Source: Lactobacillus sp. Sy-1 (lineage in GTDB: Bacteria > Bacillota > Bacilli > Lactobacillales > Lactobacillaceae). From it: a DNA stretch of 64,000 nucleotides. Where the stretch lies: the NCBI RefSeq assembly GCF_019303535.1, contig NZ_JACCIU010000001.1, positions 310,001-374,000 on the forward strand, written 5' to 3'. Positions 7,329 through 15,842 of the stretch are shown here, one piece after another (the stretch's first letter is position 1; each line of letters starts with the position of its first letter). Made by a program: the position numbers and the translations under genes. The notes under the pieces were generated by a model that was not told the origin of the DNA, searched no databases, and saw nothing but the letters and a program-made list of their open reading frames with translations.

Positions 7329-8459
7329 TTATCCAATTGCTTGTTTTATCTTGGCAACCGCATCCTTTAATGCCGCTTCATCGATAATTAGTGGTGGCAA
7401 CAATCTTAAGGTATTGCCACGGGCTGAAAGGGTTAAGACCCCGTTATCTTGAAGGGTCTTGATTACGTCTCCAACCTTTACATCATCGGTGAGGTGAATT
7501 CCAATCATTAAGCCCTTCCCAGTGATGTTCTTAACGTGGTCCAATGGAAGAATTTCAGCATTGAGTAGTTCCGCTAATTTATCGCCCTTAGCTTGCACCG
7601 TCTTTAAGAATTCAGGGTTAAGTTGATCTAACACAGCGCTAGCAGAAGCCATTACCACTTTGTTACCACCGAATGTATTTCCGTGGTCACCTGGTTGGAA
7701 CGCCTTGGCAACGGATTCCTTAGCTAACATTGCACCAACTGGCAGTCCGTTAGCGAGGCCCTTTGCAACCGTGATGATATCAGGTTGGAGGTCAAATTGT
7801 TCAAAGGCAAACTTATAACCAGTCCGTCCCATTCCAGATTGTACTTCATCAACGATTAAGAGGGTGTTAGTTTCATGACACTTAGCTTGAACTGCTTGGA
7901 GCCATTCTTTATTACCAACGTTAACGCCACCTTCACCTTGAACGACTTCCAATATTACGGCCGCGGTATCTGCAGTGATGGCAGCTAGTGAAGCATCATC
8001 ATTATATTCTTCAAATTGAATATCTGGGACTAATGCTTGAAAACCATCCTTGATGTGCGGGTAGCCGGTCATTGACAATGATCCGTAAGTCCGGCCGTGG
8101 AAACCGTAGTTAAAGGCAACGATCTTAGACTTACCAGTATCTTTCCGGGCTAACTTCATAGCTGCTTCATTTGCTTCAGTTCCAGAGTTACAGAAGAAGG
8201 CGAGGTAGCCAGCTGGACAAAGCTTTTCAGCCACTTCTTCAGCCTTGCTGTTTTCGTATAGGTTGGAGATGTGCCAGACGTGGTCAATTTGCTTTTTTAC
8301 CGCATCCTTAACGGGTTGATTACTGTAACCGAGGTTACAAACCCCAATCCCAGCAGTTAAATCAACGTATTCCTTACCGTTTTTATCGATTAAATGGTAG
8401 TCATGCCCATCAACTGGTTCGATGGGGAATTGAGCATATGTGTGAATTAATTTAGTCAT
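7329..8459 (-). CDS. argD: Acetylornithine aminotransferase
   Basis: PLP-dependent class III aminotransferase, 376 residues. It converts N-acetylglutamate semialdehyde and glutamate to N-acetylornithine and 2-oxoglutarate in arginine biosynthesis. Seen: C-N-S-G-T-E-A at 90-96 (phosphate binding), F-H-G-R-T-Y-G near 120, IVDEVQSGMGRTG with D204 contacting the PLP ring, and V-A-K-G-L-A-N-G with Schiff-base K233. Length fits the compact bacterial ArgD. Last gene of argFCJBD, 12 bp after argB. ArgD enzymes often also act on succinyl-diaminopimelate precursors, which cannot be judged here. Confidence 0.95.
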   Translation of the reverse strand: MTKLIHTYAQFPIEPVDGHDYHLIDKNGKEYVDLTAGIGVCNLGYSNQPVKDAVKKQIDHVWHISNLYENSKAEEVAEKLCPAGYLAFFCNSGTEANEAAMKLARKDTGKSKIVAFNYGFHGRTYGSLSMTGYPHIKDGFQALVPDIQFEEYNDDASLAAITADTAAVILEVVQGEGGVNVGNKEWLQAVQAKCHETNTLLIVDEVQSGMGRTGYKFAFEQFDLQPDIITVAKGLANGLPVGAMLAKESVAKAFQPGDHGNTFGGNKVVMASASAVLDQLNPEFLKTVQAKGDKLAELLNAEILPLDHVKNITGKGLMIGIHLTDDVKVGDVIKTLQDNGVLTLSARGNTLRLLPPLIIDEAALKDAVAKIKQAIG

Positions 8460-8471
8460 TAATGGTTCCTC

Positions 8472-9197
8472 CTAGTGAACGATTGCAGTGCCGACCTTAC
8501 TGAGGTCGTTAGTAATTGAAACATTTTGAATCCCGTTGTCGAGGGCCTTAAATGCAGCCTTAACCTTTGGAACCATTCCGTTAACCAACTTCTTGGTTTC
8601 GAATAGTTTCGTTGCGGTCTGACAGTCCAATTGGTTTAGGACTTGGTCGTCTAACATTACGCCGGGAACGTCAGTTAACAAGACGAGTTGATCAGCGTGA
8701 ATCAAACTAGCAATTGCTTCTGCCGCTGTATCGGCGTTTACATTTAACTTTTGACCGGCTGGGCCGAGGGTAATGGGAGCGCATAATCCAACGGATTGGT
8801 ATGTCATTACGTCAATGTAATTTGCTTTAACTGCATTGATTGCACCCACTTCACCATAGGTAGCTTGATCGATGTAATCACCGATTAGGAATGGGTAGTC
8901 GCCATCGTTCATCATCGTACTATCAATTGAGTGGGCCGTAAATTGATTATGTAGTTCTGGTTGAACAATTTTAGTTAAAACGTTATCAGTAATTGCCATC
9001 ATTTGTTGATCGGTAACCCGAATTCCATCGATTTTGGTGGCTGGTTGACCAACAAACTTACCGCATTCTGAGATTAAATTCCCGCCACCATGAACGATTA
9101 AGATCTGTTCACCCTGGGCTTGTAGCTGTTTAATTGATTCGAAGAAGGCGGGGGTTAAATTTTTAACCATGTTCCCACCGATTTTAATTACGATCAT
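8472..9197 (-). CDS. argB: Acetylglutamate kinase
   Basis: Phosphorylates N-acetylglutamate with ATP, the second step of arginine biosynthesis. 241 residues of amino acid kinase fold: VIKIGGNMV at the N-terminus (glycine-rich nucleotide site), ILIVHGGGNLIS near 35-46, and G-M-V-P-K-V-K-A-A near the C-terminus with the ATP-contacting Lys. The protein is short, in the range of Firmicute ArgB, and lacks the N-terminal helix of arginine-inhibited hexameric enzymes, so feedback control may be weak (inference). ATG 9197 is preferred over ATG 9203, since AGGAG would lie only 2 bases from the latter. Confidence 0.93.
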   Translation of the reverse strand: MIVIKIGGNMVKNLTPAFFESIKQLQAQGEQILIVHGGGNLISECGKFVGQPATKIDGIRVTDQQMMAITDNVLTKIVQPELHNQFTAHSIDSTMMNDGDYPFLIGDYIDQATYGEVGAINAVKANYIDVMTYQSVGLCAPITLGPAGQKLNVNADTAAEAIASLIHADQLVLLTDVPGVMLDDQVLNQLDCQTATKLFETKKLVNGMVPKVKAAFKALDNGIQNVSITNDLSKVGTAIVH

Positions 9198-9202
9198 TGT
9201 CA

Positions 9203-10390
9203 TCACTCCTCGTATGCTGCGTTAATTTCAACGTATTTATAAGTTAAGTCACAACCCCAGGCAACGCCGTTATATTCACCAGCGGCAAGGTCAACGGTAA
9301 TGTTAACCTCATCTTTGCCAAGTTGCTTTCTAAGTTCGTCCATGTCAAAGTTTTGAATGGTGCTATCTTCAACGATGGTTGTATTTTCAATGCTAATTGC
9401 GAGGTGGTCTAAGCTAATCTTGGCTTCGGTTTGGCCGAGGGCTTGAACAATCCGCCCCCAGTTAGCGTCTTCACCAAAAATCATGGCCTTAATTAGGTTT
9501 GAACCCACAATCGCTCTCGCTACGTGGTTAGCGTCTTCTTGGTTAGCGGCGTGGAAGACATCCGCTTCGATTAATTTAGATGATCCCTCTCCGTCACGGG
9601 CCACTAGCTTTGCGAGGCCGGTTAGAACGTAGTTGAATGCAGATTCAAATTCTGCAAAATCAGGGTGGGTAGTCGTGAGTGGTTCGTTTTGAGCTGCGCC
9701 ATTGGCGAGGGTAATTACCATGTCGTTAGTTGACATACAGCCGTCAACGGTAATTTGGTTGAAGGAACTTATGATTTTGTCGCTCAGGATTGATTGAAGG
9801 GTTTCCCCATCGATATTAGCATCGGTAGAAATAAAACTAAGGGTGGTTCCCATGTTTGGGTGAATCATTCCAGAACCCTTGGCAAAACCAGTAATGGTAA
9901 CGGCTTTACCGTCGATGGTGGTTTCTACACAGACCTTCTTAGAAGTGGTATCGGTAGTAATGATGGCTTCTGGAGCATCCGTACTATCAGATAACGTAAG
10001 GTGATCAATTCCATTTTCGATTAAGTCCATCTGGAGTTGCTTACCGATGATTCCAGTGGAGGCAACCCCGATTTGGTCTGGTGCCACCCCGAGTTGATCG
10101 GCAACCATCTGAGCTTCAGTGTGAGTGTTTTTCATTCCCTGGTTACCAGTAAATGAATTAGCATTTCCGCTATTCACAACAACGGCCTTTAACTCATGGT
10201 TTTGGTTGATGTTTTGCTTAGTAACGATTACTGGGGCAGCTTGAAATTGGTTTTTAGTGTAGACCCCAGCAGCGGCACATGGCTCGTCAGAAACGAGCCA
10301 GCACATGTCGAGTTTATTATCATCCTTAAATCCTGCGTGAACGGCACCGGATTTAAAGCCCTTAGGCCATTTAAATTCAATAATTTTCAT
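9203..10390 (-). CDS. argJ: Bifunctional ornithine acetyltransferase / N-acetylglutamate synthase
   Basis: Recycles the acetyl group from N-acetylornithine to glutamate; bifunctional forms also use acetyl-CoA. 395 residues, self-cleaving Ntn-like enzyme. The cleavage region reads K-G-S-G-M-I-H-P-N-M-G-T-T-L with the nucleophile Thr182. The residue before it is Gly181, where Ala is more usual. Also seen: V-V-N-S-G-N-A-N near 71-78 and N-W-G-R-I near 315. No argA or argE is in the window, so ArgJ probably closes the acetyl cycle. The stop lies 5 bp before the preferred argB start. Confidence 0.94.
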   Translation of the reverse strand: MKIIEFKWPKGFKSGAVHAGFKDDNKLDMCWLVSDEPCAAAGVYTKNQFQAAPVIVTKQNINQNHELKAVVVNSGNANSFTGNQGMKNTHTEAQMVADQLGVAPDQIGVASTGIIGKQLQMDLIENGIDHLTLSDSTDAPEAIITTDTTSKKVCVETTIDGKAVTITGFAKGSGMIHPNMGTTLSFISTDANIDGETLQSILSDKIISSFNQITVDGCMSTNDMVITLANGAAQNEPLTTTHPDFAEFESAFNYVLTGLAKLVARDGEGSSKLIEADVFHAANQEDANHVARAIVGSNLIKAMIFGEDANWGRIVQALGQTEAKISLDHLAISIENTTIVEDSTIQNFDMDELRKQLGKDEVNITVDLAAGEYNGVAWGCDLTYKYVEINAAYEE

Positions 10391-10401
10391 CTGAGCTCCT
10401 C

Positions 10402-11430
10402 CTATGGTAATACTGGCGTTAATTTAAGCCCGTAGTCAGCATCAAAGGCAAAAAGTTGGTTGAAGTTTTGAATTGCTTGACCAGCTGCGCCCTTGATCAT
10501 GTTATCAATTACACTGTCGACCAGAAGGTACTTAGTAACAGGATTGTAGCTGAGTCCAATGTGGCATTCGTTGGTTCCAACAACGCTTTTAACCGTTGGG
10601 AGGGTGTCTTGTGAAACCTTTACAAATGGGTGGTCGTGGTACAGGTTATCAAATTCCTTCTTAATGGTGGCTTCATCAACGCCATCCTTAATCTTAACGT
10701 AAATAGAACTCATGATGCCCCGGTTAAATGGTGCTAGGGTGGTCATAAATTGAATGTGGTCGATTTTTGGATTCCATTGTTTGAGCATTGCCATAATTTC
10801 TGGAATGTGCTTGTGTTCGTTAGGTTTATAAATCTGGAGGTTGTCGTTAGCTTGAACGAAGTGGCTGGAATCTGATAATTTCTTACCGGCACCTGATAAT
10901 CCTGACTTGGCATCGATAACGATGTTATCCAAATCAGCGATGTCAGCCTTAACCAGTGGGGCAAGGCCCAATAGAACTGAGGTAGCGTAACAACCCGGGT
11001 TAGCAACGTAGTTCTTACCTGGGTTAGGGGTAATGTCAGCTAATCCGTAGTATGCATTATCTAGTTCTGATTGAGGAGCGGCTGGTTTTTGGTACCAGTG
11101 TTCGTATTCCTTAGGGTCCTTTAATCTAAAGTCACCTGAAAGGTCAATTACTGGAAAGTCGGCATCAAAGAATGGCTTGGCAAGCTTCGAAGTGATTCCA
11201 GCTGGGGTAGCGAAGAAAACGGCATCGTTTTCAGCAATAATTTTTTGGGCATCATATGGCTTAACAGCCTTAGTATAGTATTCATATTGAGGTGCCAGCG
11301 TCTTCAATGGAATGGATTCTTCAATATCATGTTGGTAAATATTGATCTTAATGATGCCGGGGTGCTTCTGAAGAAGGCCAAAGAGGACCATTCCTGCGTA
11401 ACCGGTGATTCCAATAATTGCAACGTTCAT
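10402..11430 (-). CDS. argC: N-acetyl-gamma-glutamyl-phosphate reductase
   Basis: NADPH-dependent reduction of acetylglutamyl phosphate to the semialdehyde. 342 residues. N-terminal Rossmann motif GITGYAGM, F-F-A-T-P-A-G near 72-78, D-L-S-G-D-F-R near 96-102, and catalytic C147 in V-A-N-P-G-C-Y-A-T-S. The C-terminal part has H-I-P-E-I near 208 (catalytic His region) and F-N-R-G-I-M-S. Second gene of the operon, 21 bp after argF and 11 bp before argJ. Confidence 0.95.
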   Translation of the reverse strand: MNVAIIGITGYAGMVLFGLLQKHPGIIKINIYQHDIEESIPLKTLAPQYEYYTKAVKPYDAQKIIAENDAVFFATPAGITSKLAKPFFDADFPVIDLSGDFRLKDPKEYEHWYQKPAAPQSELDNAYYGLADITPNPGKNYVANPGCYATSVLLGLAPLVKADIADLDNIVIDAKSGLSGAGKKLSDSSHFVQANDNLQIYKPNEHKHIPEIMAMLKQWNPKIDHIQFMTTLAPFNRGIMSSIYVKIKDGVDEATIKKEFDNLYHDHPFVKVSQDTLPTVKSVVGTNECHIGLSYNPVTKYLLVDSVIDNMIKGAAGQAIQNFNQLFAFDADYGLKLTPVLP

Positions 11431-11451
11431 TTTAAAACAACCTTTCGATTT

Positions 11452-12489
11452 CTAAATTTGCGGGATATACATATTACCGAGCGTGGCGGCGATGATGGCC
11501 TTGATTCCATGCTTTCTATTTTCGGCTTCGTCAAATTGACGGGCGTACTTACTATTGAAAACTTCGTCGGTAATTTCTAGTTCACTGAGGTGGTATTTTT
11601 CAAATACTTCCTGACCAACCTCTGTATTTAAGTCGTGATATGCTGGTAAGCAGTGCATTACGATTAACTTACCATCTAAATTACCAGTCATTTCAAGGGC
11701 AGCCATGTTAACTTGGTATGGCTTTAAGAGGTCGATTCGTTCCTTCCAGTTATCTTCACCCATTGATACCCAAACGTCAGTGGTAACCACGTTAGCGTTC
11801 TTTAAGCCGCTTGCAAGATCAGAAGTAATTTCAATCTTAGCGCCACTTTGTTGGGCATATTGGTTAGCGATTTTAATAATATCATCTGCTGGGGTAAGGG
11901 CTTCTGGACTAACGATGGCAACGTCGATTCCAACCATTGCACAACCAACAAGGAGGCTGTGAGCAACGTTGTTTCGACCGTCACCAAGGTAGGCGAGTTT
12001 AACGCCATCAAAAGTACCGAAGTTTTCCTTGATGGTGATTAAATCTGGAATCGTTTGAGTAGGGTGCCATTCATCAGTTAATCCATTCCAAACTGGAACG
12101 CCAGAATACTTAGCTAGCGTTTCAACGTCTGATTGCTTGTAACCACGAAATTCAATTCCATCGTACATGCTGCCTAAGACCTTGGCAGTATCAGCAACTG
12201 ATTCCTTATGGGAAAGGTGAATATCATTCTTCCCTAAGAAAACGGGGTTAGCACCTAATTCAAATGCAGCGGTAGTAAATGCAGATCGAGTTCTAGTGGA
12301 GTTTTTTTCAAAAATGAGGGCAAGGTTCTTACCTTCTAAGTATTTTGTATAATTATTTTGCTTTGCTTCAGCCTTTAAGTGTAGTCCAAAGTCAACTAGG
12401 TAGTTCATTTCACTAGGGGTTAAATCGGTTTCGGCAAGGATGCTCTTACCGTGAAATTGGTTTGAGAAGAAGTTAAATTGATTTTGCAT
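11452..12489 (-). CDS. argF: Ornithine carbamoyltransferase
   Basis: Makes citrulline from ornithine and carbamoyl phosphate. 345 residues. Carbamoyl phosphate site S-T-R-T-R-S at 64-69, H-P-T-Q-T-I-P-D-L near 147, ornithine loop D-V-W-V-S-M-G, and catalytic [11 protein letters not shown] 12489 follows GGAGGAA; an upstream in-frame start is unsupported. First gene of the arg operon. Its position beside argCJBD rather than arcA/arcC points to the anabolic enzyme, although catabolic ArcB is the same fold. Confidence 0.93.
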   Translation of the reverse strand: MQNQFNFFSNQFHGKSILAETDLTPSEMNYLVDFGLHLKAEAKQNNYTKYLEGKNLALIFEKNSTRTRSAFTTAAFELGANPVFLGKNDIHLSHKESVADTAKVLGSMYDGIEFRGYKQSDVETLAKYSGVPVWNGLTDEWHPTQTIPDLITIKENFGTFDGVKLAYLGDGRNNVAHSLLVGCAMVGIDVAIVSPEALTPADDIIKIANQYAQQSGAKIEITSDLASGLKNANVVTTDVWVSMGEDNWKERIDLLKPYQVNMAALEMTGNLDGKLIVMHCLPAYHDLNTEVGQEVFEKYHLSELEITDEVFNSKYARQFDEAENRKHGIKAIIAATLGNMYIPQI

Positions 12490-12511
12490 ATTGATTCCTC
12501 CATTAGATTTG

Positions 12512-12564
12512 ATATACATTTATTATGTATATAACGTTATTATTACGTATTTATATCCATTATA
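12512..12564 (-). promoter_or_regulatory. argF promoter and ARG-box-like palindrome
   Basis: A TATAAT -10 lies at 12559-12564 (minus strand); the best -35 (TTGAAC) is 20 bp away, so it is weak. Between it and the start codon lies a perfect repeat ATATACAT-TTATT-ATGTATAT (12512-12532), the size and AT-rich form of Gram-positive ArgR/AhrC operators. A second AT-rich, TATGCAT-containing stretch lies at 12631-12658. Arginine-responsive repression is inferred. Confidence 0.55.
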
Positions 12565-12757
12565 CTAACACTCTCCAATTGATTGTTCAACCTATTTTTG
12601 TATTTTTATTCTGTTTATTTTAGTTATTTTGTATATATATGCTTAGATATGCATTTATAGACCTAATAATTTCCTTAATAATGAATAGTTGATAATTGAA
12701 TCAAAATAATTGCATGCAATATTTAATGGGCGTAAATTAATTTTGAGGTGAAATAGA

Positions 12758-13720
12758 ATGAATATTTTAGTCGCAATATCAAATGAAAACTTTAATAATG
12801 AACAAATTAAACATATTTTTGATACTGATCAGGCTCTGGCGGGAAATCAAGTCTACTATGAATTTGATTCTCCAGATGTTGATTTAGATCAAATTGACGT
12901 AATGATTGGATACGATCAGAAAGTTTTAAATCAAATTCTAGCTAGCCCAACGGCGCACTTAAAGTGGATTCAAGCTTTGTCAGCAGGAGTGGATTACTAC
13001 CCATTAAAAGAATTGCAAGCTAAGCAAATCCTACTAACTACGGTGAACGGAATTCATGCGGAACCAATTGCAGAATCAACAATTGGAATGATTCTGGGCC
13101 AGTACCGGTTCCTAGTGGAGTCCGCACGGAAACAAGGCTGGATTAAACCAACCCACAGCTTGAACATGATTAAGGGCAAACGGGCGGCAATCTTTGGAAC
13201 TGGGCACATCGGAAGTCGGATTACTGAATTACTTGAAGCCTTTGGCGCTGAAACGGTAGGGGTTAACCATAGCGGGCACCCGGCAGCAGGGTTTAAGGCC
13301 ACCGTTAGTACCGCTGATTTACAGACGCCTCAAATTACCGGAGCTGACATTATTGTTAACGCCTTACCTTTGACGAAGGCCACCACGGGAATGTTTAACC
13401 AAGCCTTTTTTGAAGCCCTGACTAACCAGCCAATCTTTATCAGTATTGGACGGGGACCTAGTACCAATACTGATGCGCTCTTGGCCGCGATTGATGACGG
13501 GAAGCTAGGCGCAGCTGGATTAGACGTTACTGATCCAGAGCCACTACCAGCTGATAATCCACTATGGCATCGCGATAACGTGTTAATTACGTCCCACATC
13601 TCAGGAATTCATGCTGAATATTTAGAAGAAGCATTACAGATCTTGAATCAAAATGCGGCTCAATTTAAACAGGATGGAACAGTTGTAATTAATGAAGTAA
13701 ATTATGATAAGGGTTATTAA
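12758..13720 (+). CDS. D-isomer-specific 2-hydroxyacid dehydrogenase
   Basis: NAD(P)-dependent oxidoreductase, 320 residues. Nucleotide-binding FGTGHIGSR at 146-154, catalytic Arg in I-S-I-G-R-G-P-S-T, Glu in T-D-P-E-P-L-P, and His in T-S-H-I-S-G. Substrate could be a D-2-hydroxy acid, glyoxylate or hydroxypyruvate; D-lactate dehydrogenase is less likely from the motif spacing. Good GAGGTG before ATG 12758. Monocistronic and divergent from the arg operon. A 12-bp palindrome, ATTGCATGCAAT, lies about 40 bp upstream. Confidence 0.85.
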   Translation: MNILVAISNENFNNEQIKHIFDTDQALAGNQVYYEFDSPDVDLDQIDVMIGYDQKVLNQILASPTAHLKWIQALSAGVDYYPLKELQAKQILLTTVNGIHAEPIAESTIGMILGQYRFLVESARKQGWIKPTHSLNMIKGKRAAIFGTGHIGSRITELLEAFGAETVGVNHSGHPAAGFKATVSTADLQTPQITGADIIVNALPLTKATTGMFNQAFFEALTNQPIFISIGRGPSTNTDALLAAIDDGKLGAAGLDVTDPEPLPADNPLWHRDNVLITSHISGIHAEYLEEALQILNQNAAQFKQDGTVVINEVNYDKGY

Positions 13721-13727
13721 TAACCAC

Positions 13728-13772
13728 AAAAAATAAGCTCCCTCGGGAATTTCCTGAAGGAGCTTATTTTAA
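13728..13772 (+). terminator. Rho-independent terminator
   Basis: AAATAAGCTCCCTC pairs with the later GAAGGAGCTTATTT, followed by T, after the hydroxyacid dehydrogenase gene. Confidence 0.85.
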
Positions 13773-13794
13773 TTTAGCGATTAGTTAATTATTA

Positions 13795-13931
13795 CTGACT
13801 ACTTGTTGGTTAGGTTAGGCTTACTTATTAATTACTAACATAGTCAGTTCAAAGTGAAAGTGATATAATTGCTACATGTTGTGAAATTATTATCAATTTG
13901 CTAATTACGATTAATTGATGATTTCACTTTG
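13795..13931 (+). promoter_or_regulatory. Structured leader region before the EIIC-like permease
   Basis: The 250 bp between the terminator and the permease gene hold two separate inverted repeats: ACTGACTA (13795-13802) with TAGTCAGT (13841-13848), and CAAAGTGAAA (13850-13859) with TTTCACTTTG (13922-13931). They may be regulator sites or RNA arms. No known riboswitch is recognised and no gene is seen here. Confidence 0.35.
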
Positions 13932-14021
13932 TTTTGATTTATGTTTAAGAGTGATAATTTATTATATTAGTGTACAATGTTATTTTATTCACAATGTAAG
14001 GTGGATTAGGGGGATTATTTA

Positions 14022-15173
14022 ATGAATAAAGAGGCAACCGTACAGCAGCAGGTACATCCAATCAAGGACTTTCTCTTTAAGGTCTTGAACGGATCTGCAC
14101 AGGGAATCTTAATTGGGGTCTTACCATCTGCAATTCTTAAGTATATTCTAGCGCCGCTGATTAAGGATGGCGTTACCTGGGCAATTCAACTCAACTCCAT
14201 TTTAGTTCTGTTTGGCTCCTTCATTCCACTGTTGATTGGAATGGCAATCGCAAGTCAGTTTAAAATGCGGCCGTTGGATATTGGGACTATTATGATTGCA
14301 ACCGGGGTGGCTTCTGGTTCTATTAAATGGGCGTTAGCTCAACCTGGTTTTGTTAATCCGATTACAAACGTCAAAAATCCGATTGCAAGCACCGTGTATA
14401 TTGCGAACGGCTCTGGTGATATTATTAATGCCATGTTGGTCGCCTCAATTGCTGTAATCGCTGTTAAACTGGTGGCGCGGTATTTAAATGGCTTTGGTTC
14501 GGTTGCGATTATTTTTACCCCGCTACTAATCGGGGGACTGGTTGGGCTATTGGGGTTAAACATTGCCCCCGCAGTGGGCTTAATTACCAGTGAATTAGGG
14601 GACGTTGTCGAAACGTTTACCAAGCTCCAACCGCTAATGATGAGCATTTTGATCTCGATGGCGTTTTCGTTCATCATTATCACGCCAGTTTCAACGGTGG
14701 GGATTGCGCTTTCGATTTCACTAGCGGGTCTCGGCTCTGGTGCCGCTGGAGTTGGGGTCGTTGCAACCACGGTGGTATTACTAGTGAACTCGCTCTTTGT
14801 TAATAAGCCCGGAACGACCATTGCAATCCTATTGGGAGCAATGAAGGGAATGATGCCCTCGATTTTCAAAAAGCCAGTGATGATCTTGGCATTCATGGTT
14901 TCAGCAGCCATTTCCGCAATCCCAGTAGCGCTGTTCGACGTTCAAGGAACGCCTACCTCGGCTGGATTTGGGTGGATTGGTCTAGTGTCGCCAATTCAAT
15001 CCATGTTAGTTAACGAAAGTGAGCAAAAGTTTATTACCCATACGATTGGAATGGGGGCGTCGTTAATTACCTGGTTGGTTGTGCCCGTCATAGCAGGATT
15101 ATTAGTCAACCTACTATTCACAAGGGTCCTTAAACTATATTCAGCGAGTGATTTGAAGCAGGAAATTAAATAA
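14022..15173 (+). CDS. PTS EIIC-type permease (PTS_EIIC_2 family)
   Basis: Integral membrane protein of 383 residues with about ten hydrophobic helices, many Gly/Ala-rich (GLGSGAAGVGVVATT). Matches the stand-alone EIIC_2 family, recognisable from HPIKDFLFKVLNG at the N-terminus, K-P-G-T-T-I-A-I and F-G-W-I-G-L-V-S-P. These proteins lack EIIA and EIIB domains and none is nearby, so transport energised by phosphotransfer is unproven. AGGGGGA precedes ATG 14022. The next gene overlaps by 1 bp (TAATG). Confidence 0.82.
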   Translation: MNKEATVQQQVHPIKDFLFKVLNGSAQGILIGVLPSAILKYILAPLIKDGVTWAIQLNSILVLFGSFIPLLIGMAIASQFKMRPLDIGTIMIATGVASGSIKWALAQPGFVNPITNVKNPIASTVYIANGSGDIINAMLVASIAVIAVKLVARYLNGFGSVAIIFTPLLIGGLVGLLGLNIAPAVGLITSELGDVVETFTKLQPLMMSILISMAFSFIIITPVSTVGIALSISLAGLGSGAAGVGVVATTVVLLVNSLFVNKPGTTIAILLGAMKGMMPSIFKKPVMILAFMVSAAISAIPVALFDVQGTPTSAGFGWIGLVSPIQSMLVNESEQKFITHTIGMGASLITWLVVPVIAGLLVNLLFTRVLKLYSASDLKQEIK

Positions 15174-15472
15174 TGAAAATGAATAATAAATTCAGAGATA
15201 TTTTCCATGGAATTGAAATCATCGTTTATTTGGTGGGGATGTATTTACTGCTAACCCGTAAATATGACGGGAGTGGCGTAGAACAAACCACGACGATTAA
15301 GATGGCATCGGTGGCAATCCTTTCAATTTTTATGGCAATCATTCAAATAATTGAGTTCTTTTTCCAATTTTGGACTAATTTAATTAAACGACGAAAGTGG
15401 TCTCAAGGACTGGGCTTTTCGATATTAATGCTAATGCTAGTGGGGGGGCATTACCATCTTCGTCATGAATAA
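15173..15472 (+). CDS. Small membrane protein coupled to the EIIC-like permease
   Basis: 99 residues with two or three predicted transmembrane helices (GIEIIVYLVGMYLLL; VAILSIFMAIIQIIEFFF; SILMLMLVGG) and a basic linker F-W-T-N-L-I-K-R-R-K-W. Unknown family. The start overlaps the permease stop codon, so translational coupling and a shared complex are likely (inference). Confidence 0.65.
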   Translation: MKMNNKFRDIFHGIEIIVYLVGMYLLLTRKYDGSGVEQTTTIKMASVAILSIFMAIIQIIEFFFQFWTNLIKRRKWSQGLGFSILMLMLVGGHYHLRHE

Positions 15473-15496
15473 ATTAAAAATTAATTAGAAAAAGTG

Positions 15497-15525
15497 TTGA
15501 CATTCACACATGAACTTCGTAAAAT
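15497..15525 (+). promoter_or_regulatory. Promoter of the Met T-box / methionine synthase unit
   Basis: TTGACA at 15497-15502, spacer 17 bp, TAAAAT at 15520-15525, followed by the T-box leader. Confidence 0.8.
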
Positions 15526-15559
15526 GTAATCAATTAATCAAAACGAATTCAAATAAACA

Positions 15560-15812
15560 AGATGATCAGGAGAGTAATGATTAAAGATGGTTCAGAAAGC
15601 CTACATTTGCTGTGAGTAGGTCGATTCGATAATCACGAAGATGGCCTGTAATTTGGCGGCGTTGATATTTAAACGCCGATGGGGTGGCAACCATTATTCA
15701 CTGCACACGTTGTTAGACGTTAGTGAGGATAATTGTGTAAACAATTATCGAAATAGAATGGTACCGCGGAAATCCGCTTCTAGTTTTAAAACTAGAAGCG
15801 GATTTTTTATTT
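15560..15812 (+). promoter_or_regulatory. T-box leader, methionine-specific
   Basis: A 5' leader that senses uncharged tRNA. The T-box core reads AATAGAATGGTACCGCGG (15753-15770) and is followed directly by the terminator AATCCGCTTCTAG / CTAGAAGCGGATT with six T (15771-15808). The Stem I 3' side contains GAAGATGGCC, with ATG at 15641-15643 as the likely specifier, and a purine follows as usual. Met is also the amino acid made by the next gene. It is read when uncharged tRNA-Met accumulates. Confidence 0.88.
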
Positions 15813-15842
15813 GAATTACTAATTGAAGGGGAGCTAATCAAT

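Noticed and set aside
12709-12722. ATTGCATGCAAT palindrome as a transposon or att site
   Set aside because: No matching partner or target duplication nearby; at most an operator for the dehydrogenase gene.
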